NCBI GenBank assembly: GCA_905250025.1
Contig: CAJNOJ010000100.1
Coordinates: forward strand, 148,951 to 212,950
Origin: Adineta ricciae
Taxonomy: Eukaryota; Rotifera; Eurotatoria; Adinetida; Adinetidae
Reading direction: 5' to 3'
DNA length: 64,000 bases
Positions 1 through 10,700 of the stretch are shown here, in pieces. The number at the start of each line of letters is the position of its first letter. The first letter of the stretch is position 1. Both the position numbers and the translations under genes were made by a program. The notes under the pieces were generated by a model. That model was not told the origin of the DNA. It worked only from the letters and a program-made list of their open reading frames with translations, and ran no database searches.

Positions 1-225
1 GTTACTGCTGCTACTGTTCCAATCAACAGTTGGAATAATGATTATCAAACTGTTGGTTATGGAAACTATGGATATGGTATTTATACACAAGATGTCGAAG
101 TTCATCGAAATCCATTCACTGGACGTGTGAATATCGAACGTGAAGTCGACTTTGTTCCTATCGGCAATCATTTTCAACCATATACTGGCTTTCCAGCAGC
201 CATTCGTCAACACTATCACATCTAA
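1..225 (+). CDS. Tyr/Asn-rich small protein, copy 1 (5' end cut by the window)
   Basis: Frame 1 is open from the first base to TAA at 223-225. It encodes the last 74 residues of the protein encoded whole at 1124-1366. The two copies differ only in the last residues (HYHI here, HYHT there). The 3' flank is also shared, down to a polyadenylation signal (AATAAA) near 303. The start codon and promoter lie outside the window. No known domain is recognised; the composition is rich in Tyr, Asn, Gly and Val. Confidence 0.75.
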   Translation, partial: VTAATVPINSWNNDYQTVGYGNYGYGIYTQDVEVHRNPFTGRVNIEREVDFVPIGNHFQPYTGFPAAIRQHYHI

Positions 226-930
226 ACGAGTATAGAATAGCGGTGATATAATCTGTACCATAGACTTTTTTTATTTGTATTCTTTTTTTTTGTACGAAGC
301 ACAATAAAAGATACTCACACTGAACAAAAGCCACTATTCCTTTTCCACAAAAGTAGAAATATACTATGTGAACATTTACTACGATGTGATAAAAATATAA
401 TATGAAAGATATTACTCACGTTTACGCATTGGTCTGTTATGTTAGAGATCATATTTCTGTCAACATATGAATTGAACAAAAATCTGAAATGAACACATTC
501 ATATACCGAAGAATAAATTGAACAGTATTGGATATTTCTGCCGATATTGATATGTCTGACTCGTCGTATTGGCGAGGTGAAACGTTCACACAAAACCAGA
601 ATGAAACGAGCATCTTTTATTGCTTTTTTTTCGATAGAATTGATCTGACCATACGATTTTTGATTTCCAGAATATAAAAGAATGCCAAATGATCTCTATA
701 TTGCAACTCTATTTGTCTACAATGTTCTGCATGAAATTCACAGTTATTGATTAATGAATAAAGAAATTTTTCATTATATTTGCGTTTCTTGTCTTTGAAA
801 TCATTATTTTAACAAAACTTCATTCATTGGTCAATCATTAGGATGGAAATATATGAAGTACACAAATATTATATAACAATCTACAAAAGTACTTTCGTTC
901 TTGTTCCTGTCAAATACCAATTTTTACTTC
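226..930. other. Spacer between the duplicated small genes
   Basis: Shared 3' UTR and an AATAAA signal occupy the first 80 bases. The remainder is AT-rich and I see no convincing coding exon. A TATA-like TATAAAAG lies near 674 with no recognisable gene after it. Confidence 0.5.
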
Positions 931-1040
931 TGACGTATTCATCCATAACACCAACAAATATACATCATACAATGACGTCAATACCTATTCTAAACTGGCT
1001 TACCTCATTGACGTAGTCCTACCCATCATACTATATATAC
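931..1040 (+). promoter_or_regulatory. Promoter with three TGACGT motifs and a TATA box
   Basis: A TATA-like stretch (CTATATATAC, 1031-1040) lies about 85 bp before the ATG at 1124. Upstream are three CRE/ATF-like cores: TGACGTA at 931, the full palindrome TGACGTCA at 973, and TGACGTA at 1009. Clustering of three sites within 85 bp suggests bZIP (ATF/CREB/CREB3-like) control; this is inference from motif content only. Confidence 0.45.
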
Positions 1041-1123
1041 TCATCGTGTTCTCCCTAATCTCCATTCATTCATACTACTGCTTTCTCATCAATTCACAAA
1101 TCTTCCTCAATTCAAACTACAAA

Positions 1124-1366
1124 ATGTTCGCACCATCAGTTGTTACTGCTGCTACTGTTCCAATCAACAGTTGGAATAATGATTATCAAACTGTTGGTTA
1201 TGGAAACTATGGATATGGTATTTATACACAAGATGTCGAAGTTCATCGAAATCCATTCACTGGACGTGTGAATATCGAACGTGAAGTCGACTTTGTTCCT
1301 ATCGGCAATCATTTTCAACCATATACTGGCTTTCCAGCAGCCATTCGTCAACACTACCACACCTAA
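1124..1366 (+). CDS. Tyr/Asn-rich 80-residue protein, copy 2
   Basis: A single exon encodes 80 residues. I chose the ATG at 1124 rather than the in-frame upstream start at 1046 because 1046 falls within 10 bp of the TATA box, where no transcript leader would fit. There is no signal peptide or membrane segment. The N-terminal half is rich in Tyr, Asn and Gly; the C-terminal half is more polar (motifs HRNPFTGRVN, DFVPIGNHF). AATAAA follows near 1440. The copy at 1-225 is nearly identical, implying recent tandem duplication or gene conversion. Function unknown. Confidence 0.7.
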   Translation: MFAPSVVTAATVPINSWNNDYQTVGYGNYGYGIYTQDVEVHRNPFTGRVNIEREVDFVPIGNHFQPYTGFPAAIRQHYHT

Positions 1367-1450
1367 ACGAGTATAGGATAGCGGTGATATAATCTGTATC
1401 ATAGTCTTTTTAATCTTTATTCTTTTTTTGTACGAAGCACAATAAAAGAT

Positions 1451-2266
1451 AATAGTATCTTGCATAACATAAAACTTTTGTGAGCGAAGATATGAGTTTC
1501 AATGCATTCTAATAGTTGCCCTAAGAGTTAGGAGAATGAGTGTGCTACCTTGAATTGTAAATATAATCAATATTTTCGTACAGTTACTAGATGCTATTCA
1601 AATTATTGTCATATAGTCATATAATACGATTGTCTTGTTGTTGTTGATCAAGTATGTTATTAGAGATAATAGAAAGACATTCTGCATCTAAATAAGACCT
1701 ATATTCTTTCGTCTTCCATATATTTATACGTATTATGCATAGATAGAAGATCTTCCGAGATGTATAATTGCTTTTTCATGCTTTTCTTTCTGAATAGGAC
1801 TATGATGACCTCCATAAATCTATGATATGATTATGTATGCGAGAAGAACTTCAAAACTTATTTTTTTCCATGGTATGCTACCAACCTTTGTATAGATTAC
1901 ACAGAACTTTGTTCGAGGTAAATGTTTTTGGACACTCTCAATTGAGTTTCTAATAACGTAGAATACATTAGAAATATAGAACCAGCTGATCAAAATCAGG
2001 TTAAAAGTGCATCCATATAGATTTAATTTGGCGAAGAAAATGTCATGTAGATAACGAGTCATCACGTTTTGATCTTTATGATACTTAGATAACTGACATG
2101 AATTATTAATTACGGTGGCTGAATATATGATGAGAAGAAAATAACGTTGCATATCTCAATATAATATAATATCTCATCCTATTCCTACGCTCCCAATGTT
2201 ACTAGACGAGTTTCAAATTCTCGACTTATATGATTTCATTTTCAAAAAGAACACAAATGAAAAGAG
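1451..2266. other. Non-coding stretch
   Basis: AT-rich spacer between the small duplicated gene and the convergent pentapeptide-repeat gene. No coding exon, RNA gene or repeat is recognised. Confidence 0.4.
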
Positions 2267-3526
2267 TCAATTGACAAGAGTTCCATTTGGAAGTATCGAA
2301 CCTTTCAAAGATGCTGTTTGCCTTAATTGTTCTTTCGTGATAAAAACATCTTGAAAGTCGCTATCAATAAATATGGCATTTAATAGATTTGCATCAGTAA
2401 AATTTGCTCGATAAAATATACATTTCTCACACCGAACATTTCTCCAATCAGATGCGAATAAATTCGCTTGCGTAAAGTTCGCTCGTGTAAACACACCATA
2501 TTGAATCGATGCTTCAATAAAATTTGCGTTGAAAAAAGTACTGTCTTCCATTTTAGTATAGTCAAATATTGCTGAACCAAATGCAGTTAATGTAAATTGA
2601 CAGTGTGTGAAAGACGTGTATGTTCCATTGACACGAAACAGTATGGTACTATGAAAATCAATATTCTCACCAAATCTCGACCGATAGAGGTTACTATCAG
2701 ATAAATCAACGAAGTCCATGAGTGAATCTTCAATAACTGCATTGATCAAATTCGTTCGTCCCATGAAAGAAAAACTAAAATTACATGAAACGCACGCGAA
2801 TGATTTCATGTCGGCATTTCTCAACAGTGCATGTTCGAATGACACACGTTCATATTTGACATGGAGGAATTTTGCAGATGTTATATCGCTGTTTCGAAAA
2901 AACAATGTAATATCATTTGAACCATCGAAGCCCAATACATCATAAAACTTCACATTATTAGAGAAAGAAAAATCAGCATAATGAAGAATAGCTTTGTTGA
3001 ATTTTGCTCCATGTAAAGTAACATTTCGAAAATCCGCTCGTATCATGATTGCACCTTCGACGTTCAGATGAATATACACTGGATTGATAAATTTGATAAA
3101 TAAACATATATCAGTGAAGTTTGCATAATCCAATGATATTACGGATGGATCAGTAGGTAAATCATATGTTATCAATTTGGCATCGTATAATAACGATAGA
3201 AGAAATTTTCGACGCGCAGGATCGATTTGATTTAGTGCGACAGTTGTAGAAGAACGAGCAATTAAGGAGGCTGATGAAGAATAATTGAAAAATAGACCAT
3301 GTTTTTCCACTAGACGACTTAGAGTTTTTTTATATTCTCGAAGAACTGTATCTTGTTGTTGGCCATCTGCAATAGAAAGATCCTGATTACGATGTTGAGT
3401 AGAAATCGCTAAATCTCGATTATTTTCTAAGATTGTATAGACAACGATAGCAACTGGAACACAAAATGTAAGAAGTAATTGAATCCAATCAAAACACGTG
3501 GGTTTGTTTTTTCGATCGGCCTGCAT
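2267..3526 (-). CDS. Pentapeptide-repeat membrane protein
   Basis: An intronless 419-residue reading frame. Residues about 14-35 form one hydrophobic membrane segment (WIQLLLTFCVPVAIVVYTIL) after a short basic N-terminus, so a signal-anchor topology is likely. From about residue 160 to 400 the sequence is built of degenerate five-residue repeats of the A(D/N)(L/F)xx type (ADFRN, ANFTQ, ANLFA, ANFTD, ANLLN), expected to form a right-handed quadrilateral beta-helix. Several repeats carry N-glycosylation sequons (NFT, NVT), consistent with a lumenal or extracellular repeat domain. Pentapeptide proteins are mainly bacterial, and bdelloids are known to hold many horizontally acquired genes; foreign origin is plausible but untested here. 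Substrate or partner unknown. Confidence 0.85.
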   Translation of the reverse strand: MQADRKNKPTCFDWIQLLLTFCVPVAIVVYTILENNRDLAISTQHRNQDLSIADGQQQDTVLREYKKTLSRLVEKHGLFFNYSSSASLIARSSTTVALNQIDPARRKFLLSLLYDAKLITYDLPTDPSVISLDYANFTDICLFIKFINPVYIHLNVEGAIMIRADFRNVTLHGAKFNKAILHYADFSFSNNVKFYDVLGFDGSNDITLFFRNSDITSAKFLHVKYERVSFEHALLRNADMKSFACVSCNFSFSFMGRTNLINAVIEDSLMDFVDLSDSNLYRSRFGENIDFHSTILFRVNGTYTSFTHCQFTLTAFGSAIFDYTKMEDSTFFNANFIEASIQYGVFTRANFTQANLFASDWRNVRCEKCIFYRANFTDANLLNAIFIDSDFQDVFITKEQLRQTASLKGSILPNGTLVN

Positions 3527-3556
3527 TTTGTTTTGATATGTGAATGTCTCTTGACA

Positions 3557-3566
3557 TATTTATATA
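3557..3566 (-). promoter_or_regulatory. TATA box of the pentapeptide-repeat gene
   Basis: On the minus strand TATATAAATA ends about 30 bp before the ATG at 3526, so the 5' leader must be very short. A TGACGTA motif lies about 80 bp upstream of the start (3607-3613, plus orientation), echoing the sites before the 80-residue gene. Confidence 0.4.
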
Positions 3567-3823
3567 TTGTACTAGTTGAATATTCAATTCGAGATCAAAT
3601 TTATACTGACGTATTTTGTTTTTTCGTCAAATATTGATCGATCAATGACGAAGCTGTTCTCTTCTAATCCACATCATATTTCTTCCTACATTCAAATAAA
3701 CATCTGAACAATCGATTCACAGACGAAAGAATTATCAAGACAACCATAGATAAATTTTTTTTTATTACTTTGGAAAATATGCTGGAATATTAAAAGTAAC
3801 ATTTAGAAAAAATAAAAAGCGTT

Positions 3824-4039
3824 TTATTCATGAGGTTTTCCACTATGTTCAGCTGTACATCCTGGTTTATCACAACTTCCTCGTCGAGCAATGTTTGGTA
3901 ATGGCGGAGTTAATCCTTCTCCTGAACTCGGATGCATTCCAACGGTATTAGTAATCGAATTCATACCCGGCGGTGCTGCTTCAGTAGCGATTTTTGCATC
4001 GGAGATCGCAGCTTTGACGTCACCTTCTGCTGAGGACAT
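3824..4039 (-). CDS. Small hypothetical protein, 71 residues
   Basis: A single-exon frame of 71 residues, Ala/Pro/Gly/Ser-rich with a short Cys-containing tail (CDKPGC, then HSGKPHE). The stop codon overlaps a polyadenylation signal (GAATAAAA on the minus strand), which supports a real 3' end. No signal peptide, membrane segment or known domain. It may be an intrinsically disordered protein; function unknown. Confidence 0.5.
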   Translation of the reverse strand: MSSAEGDVKAAISDAKIATEAAPPGMNSITNTVGMHPSSGEGLTPPLPNIARRGSCDKPGCTAEHSGKPHE

Positions 4040-4751
4040 TTTTACTTAAATGAATGTTTGTAGTGCATAGTGTGCGATTATTTAGAGAGAAAGAAAAGAA
4101 GAAGAACAAAAAAAAAGGTGCAAATATCACTAACGTTAGACAGTACAACGCAAAAGAGTATCCAATAATAACTTAATGAATCATTCAGTTTGCTTATAGA
4201 TATAAATGTAACTTCGTCCATAGCAAAACACGAGATGTCATCTTCGTCCAGACGGTCTCATCAAGAAGAAAAATCACTGATCTCGAAAGCTATCAATCAA
4301 TGTTTACAGTTCATGGTTAAATTTCTTGAAACAAATATTTGCACTACAATCCAGATATACTAACAGATAAATCACTGTCGATTGTACCTTTTCTTCCGGA
4401 GAAGACAAATTAAATGATAGAAGAATGTATTTATTTATTTATTTATTTCTCATTAATCGACTAGAGTGTTGTGAAGCACAATAAAAAAAAGAGACGAATA
4501 GAAAAGAGAAAACAAAAAGAGAATGAAAAGAACCAACGAAACAACGCGGAACAAAGAGAATACAAAGAATGATGTAAGTCTAAGGAAGTGTTCACTTATT
4601 CGAGATCACAAATGGTTTTGATATTTTTCTTTCCTAGAAATTCTTGTGACCTGAGATAAATATGACACTTGAAAACAGTTTTGGCGGTGACACGTACATA
4701 CCAATGAGTATATCAGACACAAGCCAAACATTCGAAAGTAAAACAAACAAT
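4040..4751. other. Intergenic, purine-rich
   Basis: Contains a (TTTA)n run near 4427-4448 and an A/G-rich tract around 4490-4570. It is the 3' flank of the metalloproteinase gene. No coding sequence recognised. Confidence 0.4.
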
Positions 4752-7700
4752 TCAAAGAATGTATGAGATGCTTAGAGCGAAGAGGAGAGAAAAGAAGCAA
4801 GTCCAAGTCGTTTGAATAGACCGATTTGATGATGAGCGTGGCTTATCACAATAAAGCCATTCAGTATTGATCGAACGTGGATAATCAATCGCTGATTCCA
4901 TACTTGTATCATTTAAACGCCAAAATTCCAATCCTTTGAAAAAATATGTCGAACCTAAAAACGAATCCAAATGAAAGCGCTTGTCTAAATGAGATTTTCA
5001 ATATCTATACCAGATATATCAACAAAAGCGTCATCTAATGGTACATCAATTCCTTGCCACATTGTCATATCTCTTGGATAATCATACGTATTAACACGAT
5101 TCCATCTTTCATCTAATGCCCAATAAAGATTAGCTGAAACAAGATAGGCTTGACGATTGAATGACCAGAGAAAAGCGGCATCGATATGATCAACATGGGT
5201 TGGAAGGCCCAGTGAAGTTAAATTACGTGGATAGCTGAAACCATTACTTTCAATCGATATTTTATTATCTTCGAAGATCCAATATTGACGGCCTGAGAAA
5301 AGCATTAAACGTCCATCGGCACGTTCGTAGGCTGCATCGATTTTGCTCAAATTCTCAGGTAATCCCAACCAAAATGCATTATTAATCATCGGTGATAATG
5401 GATCTAAACCACGTCGATCATATTGCCAAAAGTACTAAATTGAATACAAAAGATAATTTATATTGATACAGAGAAGAGAAAAATGTTTACTTGTCCTTTG
5501 AAAATAAATAGAACTCCTTTGTACATTGTTAACGCATCATAATAGCCATCACATAAATCTAATTTTGAACGGTCTATTGAATTGATTTGACTTTGTTGTT
5601 TTGAGGCTTCCGCTTCTGAAGGTGTTACGGGAGTAGTTGGATATTGAACGATTGTCGTCGTCGTTGTCGTTGTCGTTGGTATGAATGAAACATGAAGAGA
5701 AGTTAACGTTGTAACTGGACTCATGGATATTGTCGTTTTGAGTGTTGTCGTAGTTGGTATTGTTGCTGTCGTTGTTGTTGTTGGCGGCAGTGTTGTTACT
5801 GTCATTTCGATTTCACTGATAGTCGATGTTTCTGCAGTAACTGTGTAATCATGAGATTCTTTTGAAATTTGATCAGGTTCAGGTGTTACAATTCCTGATG
5901 GAGGATCTAAAAGCAAGAAACATTCATTTTCTCTGTTCAATTAATACATTCCACTTTTACCTCCATAGAGTCTACGGATAGCAGCAATATCATCATTATG
6001 CAATTTAATATTATTTGAATAACCACGATAGTAAGGAAACATAATTGCATCGGGAATATTCGAATGCATTAAACCCAGTGAATGTCCCAATTCATGAACA
6101 GTTACTGAGAACAAATCCACTAGAACACGATTACCTAAATGAATGATACGCTCTTTCCTTTTCTGTACTTACTCAAACCATATTCAAGTTCACGATAGGC
6201 TGACCAGTCTTCGTCTTCATCGTAATGTACATCTCCACCGAGATGTTCTTCTGGATAAAATGCGTGTGCTAAAACAGAACCTGGCAAACAATCACTTCAA
6301 TTCAAATGTCTTTCCTAAATGAGATATTGACCTTTGCCATCGAATTGATAGCCATCTTCATGATAACCTTGAGCAAATAAGAATTCGATATCGGGATGTT
6401 CTTCATCGTTAGCTTGTCGAAATCTTAATTGACTTGGATAAGACCAAATCAATAGTGCATCGTAAATCGCTCGTTCGACTAATTCGCGCGACATATCAGT
6501 TGTATAATTCATAATTCTAAAACAAAAAAGCGGGTTAAATTATTCATTATTTTTTCTTCAAATTCATTTGTATGAATTGGCCAAGCGAAAAGACGCGTAG
6601 TATCTATGATCTTTCTCATCGGGAGAATTCCGGCGATGCATCAGTACATTATCAAAAGTCGCCGGTACATTCGGAGGATATTTTTGAAAACTTGAATGAA
6701 AATCTCATTGAACTACGAAGTAAACCTTCGAAAATTCTTCATTTTTCTTCGAAATTAAACTCCGTTTGTTTAAAACTATACAACGATAATTCGTATCCCT
6801 TACTATTTAAACTGAAAACAACTCAACCGGATATAATCGCTTCGCAACCAGCTCGTGGTTTTATCCCACCCAATTCATCCGTTCAATGTTTTCTCACTCC
6901 GATTGAATTGACGTCAGAAATTCTCCTCGTTGTTCAATACGCACAAATCCTAAATCAATACGATGATTATTCCACTCAATGGAAAAATTTGAAATCTAAT
7001 CACATCCACATAAAGAAATTTCAATGTAGTTTCTCAAAAGAAAACACTCTCGCCAAAAGACAAACATTATTCAAACCGATCTTATTTACAATAGCAACAA
7101 TAACTCTTCTGACAAGTTTTATTTATTTTAGAAATAAATAATTAGTTGTTTATTCTGACCTAAACAAACTTACTTATAGGTTAAATAAGTTTTTGCCCAT
7201 TTTTGTCCTTGTAAAACATAACGTCGATGACGACGATTACCATAGGTATGAGGGCGTGGGAGACGATTAGAGTCTTGATCTGCCAGACCACATCGAGGAC
7301 GTCGAATTAAATCAAGCGTGGCTTTGTCTAATTTACCCTAAAGAAAACAATCGCAGGAAATTTTAATGAAACAATAATAATCTTGAATATACAGTAACAG
7401 GAATGGTGGCAAATGTTTGCAAACGTTTAATAGCCGAACGAAATTCTTCATCGGTTCGCATTGCTCGTGTTTCCAAATCCGAACGCGGTAAATAGCCATA
7501 ATTACTTAGATATGTATGCTTGATATGAAAAAGAAACACATAAAGTGAAGACAAGTTGTGTTAACAAGAGAAAATCGACTTACTAATTCACCTAAAACAG
7601 CTCTGTTCTTGTCGTCAAATATCGAATGTCTTCGATCTTTTTTCATTAATTTTTCTCTTGATGTCGTGAATTCTCGTTGATCACTATCGAAATAAACAGA

Positions 7701-7784
7701 TCTAGAACTGACTAATCCGACGAGAAAAACAACGACAACAAATAATTGACAATCCAAGACGATCAAGCCACAGGGCATAGTCAC
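4752..7784 (-). CDS. Matrix metalloproteinase, furin-activated, probably GPI-anchored
   Basis: Nine exons: 7584-7784, 7393-7518, 7174-7337, 6332-6516, 6173-6280, 5961-6134, 5491-5906, 5011-5435, 4752-4954; about 666 residues. Order: signal peptide (about 10-28); peptidoglycan-binding-like prodomain; cysteine switch PRCGLAD (Cys about 125); furin site RRHRR followed by YVLQGQKW; M10 catalytic domain with zinc motif [11 protein letters not shown] (His about 275, 279, 285) and a Met-turn; a Thr-rich linker; four-bladed hemopexin domain; hydrophobic C-terminus ([14 protein letters not shown]) like a GPI signal. The family degrades extracellular matrix at the cell surface. All intron phases agree except exon 8, where one extra base at 5400-5402 (GGG) shifts frame inside hemopexin blade 1. 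That is either a sequencing error or a disabling mutation. Intron 3 contains a gene on the other strand. Confidence 0.88.
6572..7141 (+). CDS. Tail-anchored MSP-domain (VAP-like) protein nested in an intron
   Basis: A single exon encodes 189 residues. Residues about 50-140 match the major sperm protein (MSP) fold: [19 protein letters not shown], then PLLFKLKTT, then [11 protein letters not shown]. The KLKTT strand corresponds to the KxKTT segment that contributes to FFAT-peptide binding in VAP proteins. The C-terminus is one membrane helix ([17 protein letters not shown]) followed by a short basic tail, typical of tail-anchored ER proteins. No coiled coil is obvious before the anchor, unlike VAPA/B, so it may be closer to MOSPD1/3-type proteins. 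The whole gene lies in intron 3 (6517-7173) of the metalloproteinase gene, on the opposite strand. Likely role, by family: ER membrane contact tethering. Confidence 0.72.
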   Translation: MNWPSEKTRSIYDLSHRENSGDASVHYQKSPVHSEDIFENLNENLIELRSKPSKILHFSSKLNSVCLKLYNDNSYPLLFKLKTTQPDIIASQPARGFIPPNSSVQCFLTPIELTSEILLVVQYAQILNQYDDYSTQWKNLKSNHIHIKKFQCSFSKENTLAKRQTLFKPILFTIATITLLTSFIYFRNK

Positions 7785-10700
7785 TACTGAAATTGAAGTA
7801 GTGCATCACCACTATTGACCAAACATGTCCACTTGTCTCTTTCTATAAATACAAATAAATATCTTTTAATTAGGTCATGAGAAAGAAAGAAGGAAATAAT
7901 CGGAAGGGATTCTACTTTGATTTGACCTTAATCTCAGAATTTCTCTGCTTTCTGTTTCCCATTGCAATCTGTTTTTACTTTGCTTTTCATTAACCTTGAC
8001 ACACACAACGAACAGATCTGATCATTTGGGAAATATTTTTATCATTTAGATTCATTCTAAAGGATCATTTCTTCATTTGTTCTCCCTCTCGCTCTGTCGT
8101 ATGTTGGAATTCTAATCATATGATTTGATTTCCAAGACCGGATATTCATTTGAACAAATCCGAACAATTACTTACTTTTTTCTCTTAATAATTTTCAACG
8201 AACAACTCAATCACAAAGAAAAAAAAAGACTCATTCCTATAGTTCATTTTCTCAAGTGACTCAAATGCAGAAACAGAAAAAGAACGTTGCTAAACATCAA
8301 GGTGAAAATCAAATTCTATACGATTATTAATTCTTCAGTCTAATCTTTACTTTTCTGTTCGATTGAAAAAGGCAATAATTTTTCCGTTTACCTGAGAATA
8401 TCTCTGAACAAATGTCAATAGAAAATCGATACGTATTATACTTGTTCTCTTAATAGCTCTTAGTTTCTATCTAAACGAGTGCATTTGCTTTATATAATGT
8501 ATCACCATTTTGCGTCAAGTCACGTCTCACAGCAAGTATTTTCCTGTTTTTTTTTTCATCTTATATCGCCCTTTCTCTCATTTACTCACTCGTACTGCAT
8601 CTCTTTTCTATTACTAATCGACAAGCGACTCCTTCGAGACAGATAGCCGAAAAAACCGACCCGTACGCATAACACGTCGCTTACTAAATTATGATCACAT
8701 GCGGAACATTGAGCATACTATTTGATCTAACAAAACAACTAATAATTGTTAGTTTTGCTAGTGGAATACAAAAAGTCAGTGTAGTAATACCCCGCCCTTC
8801 TTTCCTTCTTCGAATCGTTAATTTGATGAGAGAAAAAGGGAAAAAAGAACTGACGCCGCAAGTCGACTATCATTCAAGGTCATTCAAACGTTTTCTCTCT
8901 TCTGATTATGCATATTATTATATGTTCATTGAAAGCAAAGAAAAGAAAAGGCGAAGTTCATAACTATTTATGCAATAGTGACGACAAGTCTTATCTACTT
9001 TCTTTGTATGCTTTGATTTCCACGGAATTTTCACGCACTCATCAATCTCTGGACGAAAGAGTAATTTAATGAGTCATTTTCATTTTCCTATTTACCAATC
9101 AACCAAACAGAACAAGAAGACTGAATCACTTGCAACTTCTCTCCTGGTAATATCTTCGGTATATGAACGATAATGTGCTGTAGGCTAAAATCTAATTGAA
9201 CTTATCGACGAGAAAAGTGACGGTTTCGATAAAAATTTTCACGAGATGATTATTTCATAAGATCAATCTCTTACCTAATCTTGCTCATGTTTCTCTTTTC
9301 TATTCATTGTGTAAAATAAATAACTTCAAAAGAGAAATCTAACTATTAACTAGACTCATTAATATCCCAATAGTTGACCTTTCTCCGTAGCGATAGCTGA
9401 ATAACAATGATCAGTATGGTAGAACAATCGTTACATTTACCTTTTCATATGACGACGCAAAAAAAGAAATAAAGACATAAACAGTTCTATGTGCGACAGT
9501 TAGAAGGTCACTAACGAAAAGAGAAGAAAAAGAAATCGAGGTTGATTATTTGAACTGTATGATTTTTGAAATGAAAAGAAAAAAGAGAAGAAAAGAATGA
9601 AGCGATTTGATGATCAAGTTTTTTTCTTTTTTCAAGTAATCAAATGAGAAAATATTTCTAAATCCGCTTAGATCTGCTTTTTTCTTGCTGTATGTCATGT
9701 GAAAATACATATTGTTTCAATGCATATGTATATATTTTTATGATAACGACTATTTTGCTTGGAGATGATATTTGCATAATCTACAAATACACGATTGTAT
9801 GCCTACTGTTTTCATAATGATTAGGATGACTGTATAAATTTATCAACTATTATGTTATGATGCTAACTACATCAACGCTCTTGACCTTCATTCATATTCA
9901 ATTCTTGTAATATTTTCAATGCTGTCAAATGATTAATATTTTATAAAAGAAAAAGAAGAGAGAATTATCTTTTCAGTTAAATTATTCACAGATTTCACCT
10001 GAAGCAAAAAAGCTGATCAGCGTCACTACACAGCTATCTAATTGGTAAAAGGTTATTCTATATACATCGATCTATTGACTAGTATGATACTCGATTCTAC
10101 AATTACACTATTTATTAAACAACGAATGAGAAAGTCAAATGTCAACAGATGTTACATGATGAATATGCCTACCGGAGAACGATTGAGACAAACGGGCGAT
10201 TATTAATCGATTTAATTGTTTCGTTTGTTATCTTCTTTGAAACAGAATAAAGAGAGACGTCTTCAAGGTTATTGAATTGTTAAATAGTCTCTTCTACGGT
10301 TACTCGTCGCACAAATACATTCATTCACACACTCATACGAGCAATCATTACGAAAGAATCGAATAAGAAGAGAGAGAGAGAGAGTATGTGCAGAATCGCG
10401 TAGCTATGAAGTTTTTCTCCCTCTCTCTTATCTTTCTCTCATTTCTATATCCACTTTCTTTCTCTCGTTTTTTCTCTTCTTACTTAGCCAAACCGCAAAA
10501 TGTGTAGCTGTCTATGTTATAGTTGTTGTTGTTATTCTTACTACTACATCACGACTGGTGATGATGAAAAGAAGAAAAAGAATGATTAGCAGACTGTCTT
10601 ACGACAGCAAGCGAGAAGAACAGGAAGACAAGGCTTTTTTTGTTACATTAAAACTTCTACTTCATGTTGAAGGTTTTCATGCCTGTCTCAACCGATTTGT

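Noticed and set aside
8691-8963. Open frame of 90 codons on the plus strand.
   Set aside because: No domain, signal peptide, splice-consistent neighbour or codon bias; composition matches the surrounding non-coding DNA.
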